Positions 26,236 through 34,801 of a stretch of DNA of 64,000 nucleotides are shown in pieces (the stretch's first letter is position 1; every line of letters begins with the position of its first letter). A model generated the notes under the pieces. It did not search any database and had not been told where the DNA came from. It saw only the letters and a program-made list of their open reading frames with translations. Both the position numbers and the translations under genes were made by a program. Source of the stretch: JADLBR01 sp964651705 (GTDB taxonomy: Bacteria > Verrucomicrobiota > Verrucomicrobiia > JADLBR01); the NCBI GenBank assembly GCA_964651705.1, contig CAZYWZ010000009.1, positions 25,795-89,794 of the forward strand, read 5' to 3'.

Positions 26236-27579
26236 CTATTGACCTTGGGATGAATCGTTCATCCCGGTTCCATGGGTTGTCGGCGACATGGCGTCGATCT
26301 GGGCGCGGGCTGTGGCGAGCTGTTGGCGTTCCTGTTGGCGGAGCATCTCTGGGTTGAAGATTGCAATGAACATGTGGGCGGTGCTGCGGCCAGCCAGGTG
26401 CGCCAGGGTGCCTGTGACGAGGCTGGCGCCGCCCCCGATCACGGGGGCCCATGGGCCCGTGGGCGCCGCGGCCTGAGTGACGACGATGAAGGTGGTGGTC
26501 CCGATGGTGATGGCGCCGACGCTGCCCCCAAGGGACTCGTAGAATTCCGGGCGGTGGAATGCTGCCTGGCCGCCGTGCTCGTGGATTAGCCATACGGCCT
26601 CGGCGAGGCCGACTGCGGATCCGATGATCCCGTTGCCCCTGAGCGTTCCGCGGAGGGAGCCGTCCTTGAAGCGTTTGAGGAGAACGTCAGCCCCGAAGCC
26701 GGCGCCGACCACGATGGCCCCCCGGGCAACGCGATACAGCGCCTGGTTGGCGCCGATCTCGCCCCGCGCCCAGTCCCATGCGGTGGGGCCCAGGATCAAG
26801 CCACCGCAAGCGGCTAGGGGAAGGTAGGCCGAGGCGCGCTCGCGGGCGACGGTGCGGGCGGCCTCGGCGACGCCCCTCTCGATCTCGGCGGATGTGGCGC
26901 CAATGCGCGCGACCCGGCCGAGATGGCGCTTGGCCTGCTTGGCCTGATCCGGTTGGCCGGCGGCCTCAAACTGCTTGGCTCGGGCTCTCCAATGGTCCTG
27001 CAGTGCAGCGACGTGGTCATTGGGCACGGCGAAGCGGTCGGCGCGCCAATCTTTGACCATGTCTCTGGCGTAGGTCGCCGAGTCCCCGCTCTTATGATAC
27101 TTGATCTGTGTCCCGGATGGCGTCTGGCGCCCGGGCACCATTCGATAGGCGTCATGTTGCGTGGCGTTTGGCTTGCTCACGTACTTGGTATCGGAATTGC
27201 GGTCGATGTAGAGAGCCTCAGCCATGTATCCGCGCAACGCGGCTTTGGTTTGGTAGACGGAACCCTCTTCGATCTCTAGGATCAGTTGCCGGGCCTTATG
27301 CGGGGACCCCCCGAGTTGTATTGGGCGCTTGCGCTGTAGGGCATCGGCGAGCAGCTCGAGTGGCCGGGGCCGGAGGCCCGGCGGAGTCGGGCGGGTCGTG
27401 GAAGCAATGGTCGTCGTTCGGGGGCGCGCCACGGCGTTGGGTTGGTTCAGATTCCGGGCGCCGTCCGGGGCCAGAGCCCAAGCGCTTTCAAGGGGCAGAT
27501 ACCTGCCGTTGGCGGCTGGAGAGACCAGCGTGCCGAGCGAACATATGGCAAGTGCAATAAGGTGTGCCGGCGTCCTCAT
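26236..27579 (-). CDS. Secreted or envelope protein of unknown function
   Basis: The protein has 447 residues. Residues 1-23 look like a signal peptide (MRTPAHLIALAICSLGTLVSPAAN). The central part has QIKYHKSGDSATYARDMVKDW and NDHVAALQDHWRARAKQF, soluble and basic. From about 255 there are several glycine-rich hydrophobic stretches (for example GAIVVGAGFGADVLL and SVGAITIGTTTFIVV) that could be membrane or pore-like. Family unknown. Its start shares one base with the stop of the upstream gene (TGATG), so the two are coupled. Glycine-rich C-terminal segments recur in secreted toxins, but this is only a hint. Confidence 0.6.
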   Translation of the reverse strand: MRTPAHLIALAICSLGTLVSPAANGRYLPLESAWALAPDGARNLNQPNAVARPRTTTIASTTRPTPPGLRPRPLELLADALQRKRPIQLGGSPHKARQLILEIEEGSVYQTKAALRGYMAEALYIDRNSDTKYVSKPNATQHDAYRMVPGRQTPSGTQIKYHKSGDSATYARDMVKDWRADRFAVPNDHVAALQDHWRARAKQFEAAGQPDQAKQAKRHLGRVARIGATSAEIERGVAEAARTVARERASAYLPLAACGGLILGPTAWDWARGEIGANQALYRVARGAIVVGAGFGADVLLKRFKDGSLRGTLRGNGIIGSAVGLAEAVWLIHEHGGQAAFHRPEFYESLGGSVGAITIGTTTFIVVTQAAAPTGPWAPVIGGGASLVTGTLAHLAGRSTAHMFIAIFNPEMLRQQERQQLATARAQIDAMSPTTHGTGMNDSSQGQ

Positions 27580-28451
27580 CAGAACTCTCCAAGGCAGCGG
27601 CGCCCCGTCGATGGGTCCAAGAGACGTTTCGTGAGATCGACGGCCTCCTTTTCGGAAATGCTCTTCTTCGTGAGCTCGATCGCGTACTCGTAGAGCGTCA
27701 AGACTGCCGGCTCAAGCAGGTTGGGATCGACGGGCCCGAGGTTGCGCGATGCGCAATCGATGAGGGCGGCGTTCTCCTTCTTCGGGCTCCAGAAGCTTCC
27801 GTTTGCGTGATAACCGTTCAGGGCGGATTCGATCTGGTCGGCCGCCCACCGATTATAGCGCTGGCGCTGGATCACCTGTAGCCTCGCGGCTGTTTCGGCG
27901 TGCTCGGTCGCTAGACGCCGGGCCTCCTCCATGATTTCTTCATCACCCGAGAGGGGATACCGCCCCAGTGCCCGGCCGGCCTGCGAGAGGAGCTGGGCGC
28001 CCTCCTCGCCCGTGGCCGAGCGCAGCGCCCGGCCATGGAGTTCGGCGACCTCCTGCCCCACAACCGCGCGGAGGTCACCCATCAACTCGTCGGTCAAGGC
28101 CTCGGCCTTCGGTTGATCCGCTGACTCGAATAGCCAGGCGTCGATTTCGATCAGGACTTCGGCGATCTGCTCCGAGGTGGGCGAATCGCCCAGCGCCTGT
28201 GCGGCGGATTGAGCTTCGGCGAACGATCGGGTGAATCCATCGAACGTGTCATCCTGGGCGGTTTCCGCCTCCTGCGGGAGTGGCGTTGTCGGCCGCGCCA
28301 TAGAGTCGCGGGCGAGGCCCAACCACTGGCGCGCGGCCGCCTCGCCATCATCCAAGAATCCGAGTTGGCCCGGTGAGACCAACCTGCCCGCGAGGGCGCC
28401 CATGGCGAGACCCACTCCCAAGGTGAAGATGTGTGTCAGCGATTTCATCAT
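27579..28451 (-). CDS. Signal-anchored helical protein of unknown function
   Basis: The protein has 290 residues. An N-terminal hydrophobic segment (about 7-24, HIFTLGVGLAMGALAGRLV) is a signal peptide or anchor. The rest is acidic, alanine-rich and helical, with repeated Glu/Ala blocks and a Cys pair near the C terminus (DCASRN and RRCLGEF). No domain recognised. It is the first gene of a minus-strand pair and is divergent from the SLOG-TrkA-RyR gene, with 109 bp between starts. It would act in the periplasm or at the membrane together with the next gene. Confidence 0.55.
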   Translation of the reverse strand: MMKSLTHIFTLGVGLAMGALAGRLVSPGQLGFLDDGEAAARQWLGLARDSMARPTTPLPQEAETAQDDTFDGFTRSFAEAQSAAQALGDSPTSEQIAEVLIEIDAWLFESADQPKAEALTDELMGDLRAVVGQEVAELHGRALRSATGEEGAQLLSQAGRALGRYPLSGDEEIMEEARRLATEHAETAARLQVIQRQRYNRWAADQIESALNGYHANGSFWSPKKENAALIDCASRNLGPVDPNLLEPAVLTLYEYAIELTKKSISEKEAVDLTKRLLDPSTGRRCLGEF

Positions 28452-28560
28452 GAAACAACAAAGCCCGGCCCGGCGCCTTTTTCTGCCAAAACGCCCTCAA
28501 TTGCCGCTGGCCCGGAAGGCGGGGTCCGGGCATGCTTTTCAGGTGCTATTGAGGGAGCCG

Positions 28561-31200
28561 ATGTCGATGAACGTCAAGGAGCGGGCGCTTGCGCGGCGGG
28601 GATGGTGGCGCCGGGAATTGCGGGTGTCGGTGACGGGCCATCGGGATCTCGTTCCCGGAGAACTCGGGCGGATCGAGAGTGCCGTGCGGGCATTGCTGGG
28701 GGAGCTGCGCGAGCGGGCGTTTAATGCGGGGTACCGAAAGTTCGTGTTGCAGTCGGCGCTGGCGCCCGGGGCGGACCAGGTGGTGGCGCGGGTGGCGCTG
28801 GAGGCTGGCTGGGAGTTGCAGGCGGTTTTGCCCGAGGATGTCGCGGCTTACACGGGGGGTTTCGAGGAGCCGAACGCCGTCGAGGCGTTCCATGGGCTCA
28901 GGGGGCGTGCGAGACGGGAGGAATTGGTGAAAACGCCGGGCGGTAAAGGCGCTGTGGGGGTGTATGTTGCCGTTGGCGAGCGGCTGCTGAAGAAGGCCGA
29001 TCTGGTGGTTGCGCTCTGGGATGGTATCGACGCCGGTGGGGAAGGCGGGACGGCCTGCGTGGTTCGGGAGGCGCTTCAACCGCGGCGCCGGATTAAGGAA
29101 GGGCCGCAAGAGATCTGGCACTTGGCTGTGAGGCGGAGGAGCAATCCTCACCCGGCGGGGGAGGTCGTCGATCGGGTGGTGCCATCGGGGGGAGGGCCGC
29201 CGCGCACGGTCAAGGATTTCGGATGGCGCCGCATGATGGCTGAGGAGGATCACGAGGCCGCCGATAAAGAGGCTCTGGATCGGTACAGGTGGAGAACGCT
29301 GGCGTTCCGTTGCTTGCCCGTGGCGCTCGTGCTCGGCTCGGTAGGTTTCGGGACGGCGGGCTTCTGCAGGCTCAAGGGGTTCAGCGGGTGGGATGGCTTC
29401 AACCATGCGGTGGGACTGCCCATCCTTCAGACGAATGCGGTGGAGAGGGAGGCCGGGTCCAAACTGCACTGGACTTTGGAGGTGGGCAGGGCGATGGGAA
29501 TCGGCGCGGCCGTTTCCACGTTTTTGCTGGCCGGCTATGAATTGCTCTGGGCCGGGATCCGTCTGCGTCGGCGAAGGCTGTTCGGCGGCCACGCCGTCGT
29601 CTGCGGGTTGGGGACCATCGGTCGACGGCTGGCGCTGGACCTGCGCCGTCGGCACGAGGGAAGGAAGGGCAAGGTCGTGGGCGTGGATAGGGAAGTGTCC
29701 GCGGCGGTGCGGCAATGGTGCTTGGCCCACGGGATGTTGGTCGTGGAGGGGGACATGCGCGACGAGGCGGTGCTCGAGAGCGTGGGTTGCCGGAAGGCCA
29801 GCAAGGTCCTCTGGGTCAGCCGTGACGAGAAGGCCAATCTTCGCGGGGCGGGGACGTTATCGCGGATGCTGTCCGGTCAGCGGGGGTCCCGCAAGAAGCG
29901 CAAGAAGCGCGTGAAGTGCCTCGTGCGGCTGGAATCGGTGGCGGGCGTCCGGGCGCTTTCGGGTGCGGTTGCGGGTGAGGCCCGATGCGATGTCGAGGGA
30001 GTCGATAGGCACGCGGCCACGGCTCGCGGCATAATGGCCGAACGATGGATCGACCGGTTCACCGAAGCGCGACAGCGGCGCGCGGAAGTGGTCATCGTGG
30101 GCGATGGGCCGATGGCGGACGCGCTGGCGATGCAGGCCTTGCGCATCGGCTTCTTTGAGCCAGGCAGGTTGCTGGCGGTGACGCTCTTTGCGCGGGAGCC
30201 GGCGGTCGCTGCGGAACGATTCGTGCGGACGAACCCCGCGTATCACGTCGGGGCCGATGGCCCCGCCAGGCTCGCGGTCGAACCCCAGTGGTCCGGCGTT
30301 CTGCCCGCCGTCGCTTTCTTGCGCATGCCCGCCAATGACAGGGAATGGCTGGACGATGGATGTCCGCTTTGGGGAATGGTCGGCGCCGATCGCGTCACCA
30401 GCGTCTACTTCGTCGAGGCCGAGGGCGCGGCATCGGTGGCCGCGGCCAGGGTCCTCCTGCCGAAGTTGGCGCGGCGGCGCAAGGAGGGGTGTTGCGATCT
30501 GCAGTCGTTCGTCTACTTCGAGCATGCCTCGGAGGGGCAGCGCGCGCGTTTTCAGCACGATCTGAACGAGATGGTGTCCGGCCTTCCCGTCTTCGTCTTT
30601 AGCGATCACATGGGCATCGGCACCATGGAGGCCTTCGAGGGTCGCGGGCGCGATCGTCTGGCGAAGCGGATCGCCCTCTTCTATGAGTGTGTCCATGGGA
30701 AGGGAGAATGGCCGGACCACTCCCCGGGGACAGGAGCGCGTTCGCTGTTGGGGGACATCCAACGCATCCGCCAGCATCGGGCATCGGACGCGGCCGCGAG
30801 GCTCGAGGAAATGGGCAGACTCATCGCCGCAGGGGGGGCGGCGACGGACGAGCTGGCCGACGAGGTCTGGCACCACCTGCCGGAGGAGGACAGGGACTCC
30901 AATCGTCAGGCGGCAGATCACGCCCCCATCAAATGGCGCCTCCATCGCCGACGGTTGCATGAGAAGCCCGGCGAGGACCCGCTGCCCGTGCTCGCGCGCG
31001 TGGAGCGCGACCGGTGGTGCGCCGAGAAGTTGTTCAAGGGCTTCGCTCCCGCCGAGGGCGGTGCCGACAAGGCGGCGCTGAGGGCAGAGCTCCGGCACCG
31101 GGACCTGATCCCGTACGACTCGTTGTCCGATAAGGAACGGGATAAGGACATGAGCCAGGTGATGCTAATTAGAATGTTTGGAGAAGGGGGTCACGGTTGA
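28561..31200 (+). CDS. SLOG-2TM-TrkA_N-RyR protein, predicted ligand-gated membrane effector
   Basis: The protein has 879 residues; the ATG at 28561 has GAGGGAG about 4 bp upstream. Residues 20-170 resemble a SLOG nucleotide-binding domain (LRVSVTGHRDLVP, LQSALAPGADQVVARVALEAG, ADLVVALWDG). Two hydrophobic segments follow at about 248-268 and 311-333. Residues 343-470 are a TrkA_N Rossmann domain (HAVVCGLGTIGRRLA, VVGVDRE), followed by a second Rossmann-like part with VVIVGDGPMADALAMQAL. Near the C terminus LARVERDRWCAEKLFKGF is an RyR domain. SLOG and RyR domains have been proposed by comparative genomics as sensors of nucleotide-derived signals in bacterial conflict systems; the two TM helices would be a pore-type effector. 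It is coupled to the downstream phosphatase. Confidence 0.82.
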   Translation: MSMNVKERALARRGWWRRELRVSVTGHRDLVPGELGRIESAVRALLGELRERAFNAGYRKFVLQSALAPGADQVVARVALEAGWELQAVLPEDVAAYTGGFEEPNAVEAFHGLRGRARREELVKTPGGKGAVGVYVAVGERLLKKADLVVALWDGIDAGGEGGTACVVREALQPRRRIKEGPQEIWHLAVRRRSNPHPAGEVVDRVVPSGGGPPRTVKDFGWRRMMAEEDHEAADKEALDRYRWRTLAFRCLPVALVLGSVGFGTAGFCRLKGFSGWDGFNHAVGLPILQTNAVEREAGSKLHWTLEVGRAMGIGAAVSTFLLAGYELLWAGIRLRRRRLFGGHAVVCGLGTIGRRLALDLRRRHEGRKGKVVGVDREVSAAVRQWCLAHGMLVVEGDMRDEAVLESVGCRKASKVLWVSRDEKANLRGAGTLSRMLSGQRGSRKKRKKRVKCLVRLESVAGVRALSGAVAGEARCDVEGVDRHAATARGIMAERWIDRFTEARQRRAEVVIVGDGPMADALAMQALRIGFFEPGRLLAVTLFAREPAVAAERFVRTNPAYHVGADGPARLAVEPQWSGVLPAVAFLRMPANDREWLDDGCPLWGMVGADRVTSVYFVEAEGAASVAAARVLLPKLARRRKEGCCDLQSFVYFEHASEGQRARFQHDLNEMVSGLPVFVFSDHMGIGTMEAFEGRGRDRLAKRIALFYECVHGKGEWPDHSPGTGARSLLGDIQRIRQHRASDAAARLEEMGRLIAAGGAATDELADEVWHHLPEEDRDSNRQAADHAPIKWRLHRRRLHEKPGEDPLPVLARVERDRWCAEKLFKGFAPAEGGADKAALRAELRHRDLIPYDSLSDKERDKDMSQVMLIRMFGEGGHG

Positions 31201-31721
31201 GGATTGATTTTCTGGGCAGGCATCTAGCGGTGGCGAGCCGCGAGGGGGCCGAGAAGATGGTCGAGATGGATCCGGGGTTCTGGAACGTGATATCGATCCG
31301 GGAACCGGAGCACTCCCGGGCCATGCTGCGCAAGGCGAAGAGCGTCCTCCATGTCGCTTTTGACGATGTCGAAAGCCGGGAGACCGAAGATCTCGGGTTC
31401 CGGCCGATGCGGGGTGGGGAGTGGGGCGAGATCTTCGCCCTTGTGGATCGGACCCACCCGGAGGGTCTGTTGGTGCATTGCAAGATGGGCGTCTCGCGCA
31501 GCGCGGCGGTCGCGTTGGTGATCCTGTTGCGGGCGCTGACGGGACAGCCGGATGCCGTGCGGAAGGCCCTCGATGCCCTCATGGCCATCCGGCCCCAGGC
31601 CTGCCCGAATGGGTTCGTTCTTGGTCTGGGCCTGAAGAATTGGATGGGCGAAGCCGAGGCCGAGGCCGTCGTAGTCGGGGTGCTTGGCGACCCGCGAATC
31701 AGGATGAACCGCGCCAGTTGA
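31197..31721 (+). CDS. Small dual-specificity-type cysteine phosphatase
   Basis: The protein has 174 residues starting at TTG 31197, which overlaps the previous stop (TTGA) and has GGAGAAGGGG just upstream. LLVHCKMGVSRSAAVAL (about 91-107) is the HCx5R phosphatase loop with catalytic Cys and Arg. Asp residues in HVAFDDVESRE (about 52-62) could supply the general acid. The length fits a minimal protein-tyrosine/dual-specificity phosphatase domain, as in predicted protein tyrosine phosphatases of TIGR-type conserved sets. No membrane segment. Coupling to the SLOG-RyR protein suggests that it reverses a modification or degrades the signal of that effector; this is inference. Confidence 0.8.
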   Translation: MRIDFLGRHLAVASREGAEKMVEMDPGFWNVISIREPEHSRAMLRKAKSVLHVAFDDVESRETEDLGFRPMRGGEWGEIFALVDRTHPEGLLVHCKMGVSRSAAVALVILLRALTGQPDAVRKALDALMAIRPQACPNGFVLGLGLKNWMGEAEAEAVVVGVLGDPRIRMNRAS

Positions 31722-31837
31722 TGGTATTGGCGCGCGCTGGATGCAGGCGGAACCGAGGCGACAGGGGGGCGAGAAGAGCGCTTGTCGCTCGGGTGGCGAG
31801 GGGGCGGGCTCGTGGTCTGTGATGTCTGGGAGGTGCC

Positions 31838-32692
31838 TTGTCGCCGATCGAAGTCGGCAATATCGTGATGGCCATGGACGAGCGAAGCCACGATGTGTTC
31901 GTCAGCTATTCCTCTGGGGACAAGGCGGTGGCAGATGGCGTGTGTCATGGCCTGGAGCAATCCGGATTCCGTTGTTGGATCGCGCCGCGAGACATCCTGC
32001 CTGGCAGGATGTTCGAATCGGCGGTCATGGAGGCCATCGGGGAATGCCGGATGATGGTTTTGGTGCTTTCCACCAATGCCAACGAGTCGCCGCATGTGGC
32101 TGCGGAGGTAAAGCGGGCGTTCGAAAAAGGGTTGACCGTGATCCCTTTTCGAATCGACAACGTGGCGCCGGCTGTGGGTCTTCAATACTATATCGGCAGC
32201 GTTCACTGGCTTGATGCGTTGCCACCCCCGTTCTCCGCGCACATCGTTCGGCTGATCGAGTCCGTCAGGGTCAACCTGAAAGGCGAAATCCGGCCGGCTG
32301 ATGGCCCGAGGGCCAAGATTCCCGCGACAGAGGCATTCCGGCTGCTTGTTGCCGCCGATGGGTGCGCGACATTTCAAGGCGCCAAGGCATTGCTCGATCG
32401 CATCAGCACGAATGATTACGATGATCCCGATCTGGTGACGTGTATTGGACACGACAAAGACCTTGTGGATTTCTGCATCGGGGCCGGGATTCCACGCGAT
32501 GCCGAAAGGCACATCTATTCGTTCTTCGGGATGCTCCGGGCCGTAAACATCCCGACGCTGATCCACCACATTTTTCGGGAAGGCCCACTCAAGACGCTCG
32601 GCGCGGCGCTCGAGATCCGGCGTCAGATCAAGCATTATCCCGAATTGATGCGGCGGCTTTCGCGCAAGTATGGATCCGCCCTGAGGCGTTAG
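31838..32692 (+). CDS. TIR-domain protein with unknown C-terminal domain
   Basis: The protein has up to 284 residues. The frame can start at TTG 31838 (GGGAGG upstream) or at ATG 31868 or 31874 with weaker sites. The TIR domain covers HDVFVSYSSGDKAVADGVC through FRCWIAPRDILPGRMFESAV, MMVLVLSTNANESPHVAAEVKRAFEKG (candidate catalytic Glu in AAEV) and VIPFRID. The last 130 residues, from AFRLLVAADGCATFQG, are helical and unrecognised. No membrane segment. A strong hairpin follows the stop. This is the third TIR gene in the window and stands alone between the phosphatase and the Mre11-Rad50 operon. Confidence 0.8.
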   Translation: MSPIEVGNIVMAMDERSHDVFVSYSSGDKAVADGVCHGLEQSGFRCWIAPRDILPGRMFESAVMEAIGECRMMVLVLSTNANESPHVAAEVKRAFEKGLTVIPFRIDNVAPAVGLQYYIGSVHWLDALPPPFSAHIVRLIESVRVNLKGEIRPADGPRAKIPATEAFRLLVAADGCATFQGAKALLDRISTNDYDDPDLVTCIGHDKDLVDFCIGAGIPRDAERHIYSFFGMLRAVNIPTLIHHIFREGPLKTLGAALEIRRQIKHYPELMRRLSRKYGSALRR

Positions 32693-32698
32693 CGGCCA

Positions 32699-32720
32699 CT
32701 CGGATTCTGTCGAATCCGAG
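32699..32720 (+). terminator. Hairpin after the TIR gene
   Basis: CTCGGATTC and GAATCCGAG form a perfect 9-bp stem with a TGTC loop, starting 7 bp after the TIR stop. There is no T-run behind it, so it may be a weak or Rho-aided terminator. Confidence 0.55.
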
Positions 32721-32743
32721 CGGATGGCTCAGAAATTCGGGAC

Positions 32744-32815
32744 GTAGCCGAACGCGCCAAGCGTTTGGCCCAACCCACCAGCGCCCCCGAACCAAACGCT
32801 TGCGCGTTCGGCTAC
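32744..32815. repeat. Long imperfect inverted repeat between defence modules
   Basis: The left arm (32744-32768) begins GTAGCCGAACGCG and ends AAGCGTTTGG; the right arm (32792-32815) is its reverse complement apart from one missing base. Arms of 24-25 bp flank a 23-bp loop. It lies between the hairpin after the TIR gene and the start of the YbjN-Mre11-Rad50 operon. It could be a bidirectional terminator, a REP/MITE-like element or a recombination site. Confidence 0.8.
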
Positions 32816-32955
32816 CTCTTGCGATTCGACATGGTCCCCACCCCCGTGGTGCTTTGTGGCGAATGGGGCACGGGCTTTGGGTTGTCAGGGAGCGTGCGGG
32901 GATCTCGGAAAAGTCCTTACCCTCGGGCTTTATTTCATGAACAAGGAGGTACGGA

Positions 32956-33429
32956 ATGGATCAGGAACCGAGAATCGGGGAGTTTGCGGGGCCGAGGATG
33001 GGGGAGGTGGGGAAGGACTGGGACCTGCGGGTGGCGAGCGCGCTGGAGGCCCACGATGTCAAGTATCAGGTGGACGAGGACGGGTGCTTTTTCGTTGCCT
33101 GGGAGTTCGAGAATGGGAGGTCGCACACGTGCCTGATCAGCTCGCGCACCGAGGAGTTTGGCGGGGTGGAGTTTCGGGTGGTGCAGGCCCCGTGTTGCCA
33201 ACTGAAACAGCCGCCCGATGCGAACGTGGCGAACCGGCTCCTGCTGGCCAACAACGTCATGCACCTCGGCGCGTGGTTCATGGCGGTGATCGGGGCGAGC
33301 TACGCGATCGGCCTGAAGATCTACATCGCCGCGGACTGCCCCGCCGAGGAGCTGGTGTCCGTGGCTTTCGCCGTCTGCAAGCAGGCGGACGAGATCGAGA
33401 AAGACGTGACGGGTGCGGACGAGTTCTGA
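32956..33429 (+). CDS. YbjN-like protein, first gene of the Mre11-Rad50 operon
   Basis: The protein has 157 residues from the ATG at 32956, with AAGGAGG 6 bp upstream, one of the best ribosome sites in the window. The layout matches the YbjN/type III secretion chaperone-like fold: a short N-terminal helix, strands KYQVDEDGCFFVAWEF and FGGVEFRVVQAP, then a long helix VANRLLLANNVMHLGAWFM, strand SYAIGLKIYIAADCP and a final helix. Proteins of this fold often act as chaperones or binding adaptors. It lies 16 bp before mre11 and is probably co-transcribed with it; a direct role in the nuclease complex is inferred only from position. Confidence 0.6.
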   Translation: MDQEPRIGEFAGPRMGEVGKDWDLRVASALEAHDVKYQVDEDGCFFVAWEFENGRSHTCLISSRTEEFGGVEFRVVQAPCCQLKQPPDANVANRLLLANNVMHLGAWFMAVIGASYAIGLKIYIAADCPAEELVSVAFAVCKQADEIEKDVTGADEF

Positions 33430-33445
33430 CAAAAAGGAGTCCGCG

Positions 33446-34801
33446 ATGAAGCTCTATCACGTGGCCGATGTGCATCTGGGTCGAAGGCGGCTGGACGGCC
33501 GGCTCCCGGACGAAGACATGGCGGTGGCCTTCCGGTTCATCGCGGAGGCTGCGGTGGTAGATCGCGCGGACGTTTTCCTGATCGCGGGGGACCTGTTCGA
33601 TCGCTCGCAGGTGGAGCCGCCGCACCTCAGGCAGGCGGAGGATGTGCTAGGCTTGCTGAAGGAGGCGGGGATCCCGGTCGTGGCGATCGAGGGCAACCAC
33701 GACAAGCATTTCGTGCACTCGGACGAGCCGACCTGGGTCCAGTACCTGTGTGAGGATGGGCTTCTGACGTTGCTGCGTCCGGCCTTCGGGCCAGAGGGGG
33801 CAATCCTGAAGCCCTGGGATCCCGACCGGCGCCGGGGGTCATGGATCGACATCGGGGGCGCGCGGTTCGTGGGCGCGGGGTATCTGGGTGCGGCGACGCC
33901 GGCCAAGGTCCGGCAGATCCTCGATGCCGTGGACCCCGGCATGCCGATCGTGATGTTGCTCCACGCTGGTCCCGACTATTTCGTGGGCGAGGGGGGCGGG
34001 TTCAGCCGGGAGGATCTGGCGCTGCTGAAGGATAGGGTCCGCTATCTCGCCCTCGGCCACATCCACAGGCCGATGCGGCACGGGGATTTCGCACGCAACC
34101 CCGGTTCGCCGGAGAACTGTGACCTCAGGGAGGCCGCCCACGATCCGCCGGGGTCCGGGGAACAGGCGGGGCGCGGCTATGCGGTCGTCGAGTTCGATCC
34201 GGCGGTGGCGGGCGGGGACACGCGCATCGAGATCCGCAGCAACCCGCGGCGCCCGTGCCGGATGGTGGAACTGGATTGCTCGCCGTTCGGGAACAAGACG
34301 AAGCACGGGTCGGAGGCGCTGGTGAAAGCGGCCGTCGCCGAGATCCGTGAGGGGCGTGCGCCGCCGGAGGCCGTGATCGATCTCAGGCTGGTGGGTCGAC
34401 TCAACCTCAATCGCATCGCCCTGGATCAGGCCGTGGCCTCGGAGGAGATCCGTGAGGGAGCCGGGGTATTTGCGGTGTCGATCGACTCCTCGCGCCTGAA
34501 TATCGAGGGCGGCGGTTTTGGTGGCCCCGACGGGGCGGCGATGGTGTCTCGGGAAGATCTGGAGAAAGGGGCGATCCGCTCCGTGGTGGACGAGCAGCAA
34601 CTGTGGGGCCTGTGTGATCGGGCCCAGGAATTCGCCGATCTGTTTTTCGGGCTCAAGGAGTCCGTCCGCCTCGGCGCGTCCCGCGATGCGCTCGCGGAAC
34701 AGGTGCTGCAGAGCCCGCTGTTGGGTTGCGTGCGGGACGCGCTCGCCGCGGCGGCATCGGGACAGGCCGGCGGCAAAGCTGAAGGAGGGGAGACCCGATG
34801 A
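33446..34801 (+). CDS. sbcD: SbcD/Mre11-type DNA exonuclease subunit
   Basis: The protein has 451 residues; the ATG at 33446 has AAAGGAG upstream. All metallophosphoesterase motifs are present: DVHLG (Asp8, His10), GDLFD (Asp49), GNHDK (Asn84, His85), LLHAGPDY and LGHIH. The C-terminal 230 residues form the capping and Rad50-binding part, helical near the end. Mre11/SbcD with its ATPase partner trims and opens DNA ends and hairpins. The gene is joined to the Rad50-like gene by ATGA (34798-34801). It lies among defence genes rather than with housekeeping repair genes, so it may act on invading DNA. Confidence 0.88.
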   Translation: MKLYHVADVHLGRRRLDGRLPDEDMAVAFRFIAEAAVVDRADVFLIAGDLFDRSQVEPPHLRQAEDVLGLLKEAGIPVVAIEGNHDKHFVHSDEPTWVQYLCEDGLLTLLRPAFGPEGAILKPWDPDRRRGSWIDIGGARFVGAGYLGAATPAKVRQILDAVDPGMPIVMLLHAGPDYFVGEGGGFSREDLALLKDRVRYLALGHIHRPMRHGDFARNPGSPENCDLREAAHDPPGSGEQAGRGYAVVEFDPAVAGGDTRIEIRSNPRRPCRMVELDCSPFGNKTKHGSEALVKAAVAEIREGRAPPEAVIDLRLVGRLNLNRIALDQAVASEEIREGAGVFAVSIDSSRLNIEGGGFGGPDGAAMVSREDLEKGAIRSVVDEQQLWGLCDRAQEFADLFFGLKESVRLGASRDALAEQVLQSPLLGCVRDALAAAASGQAGGKAEGGETR

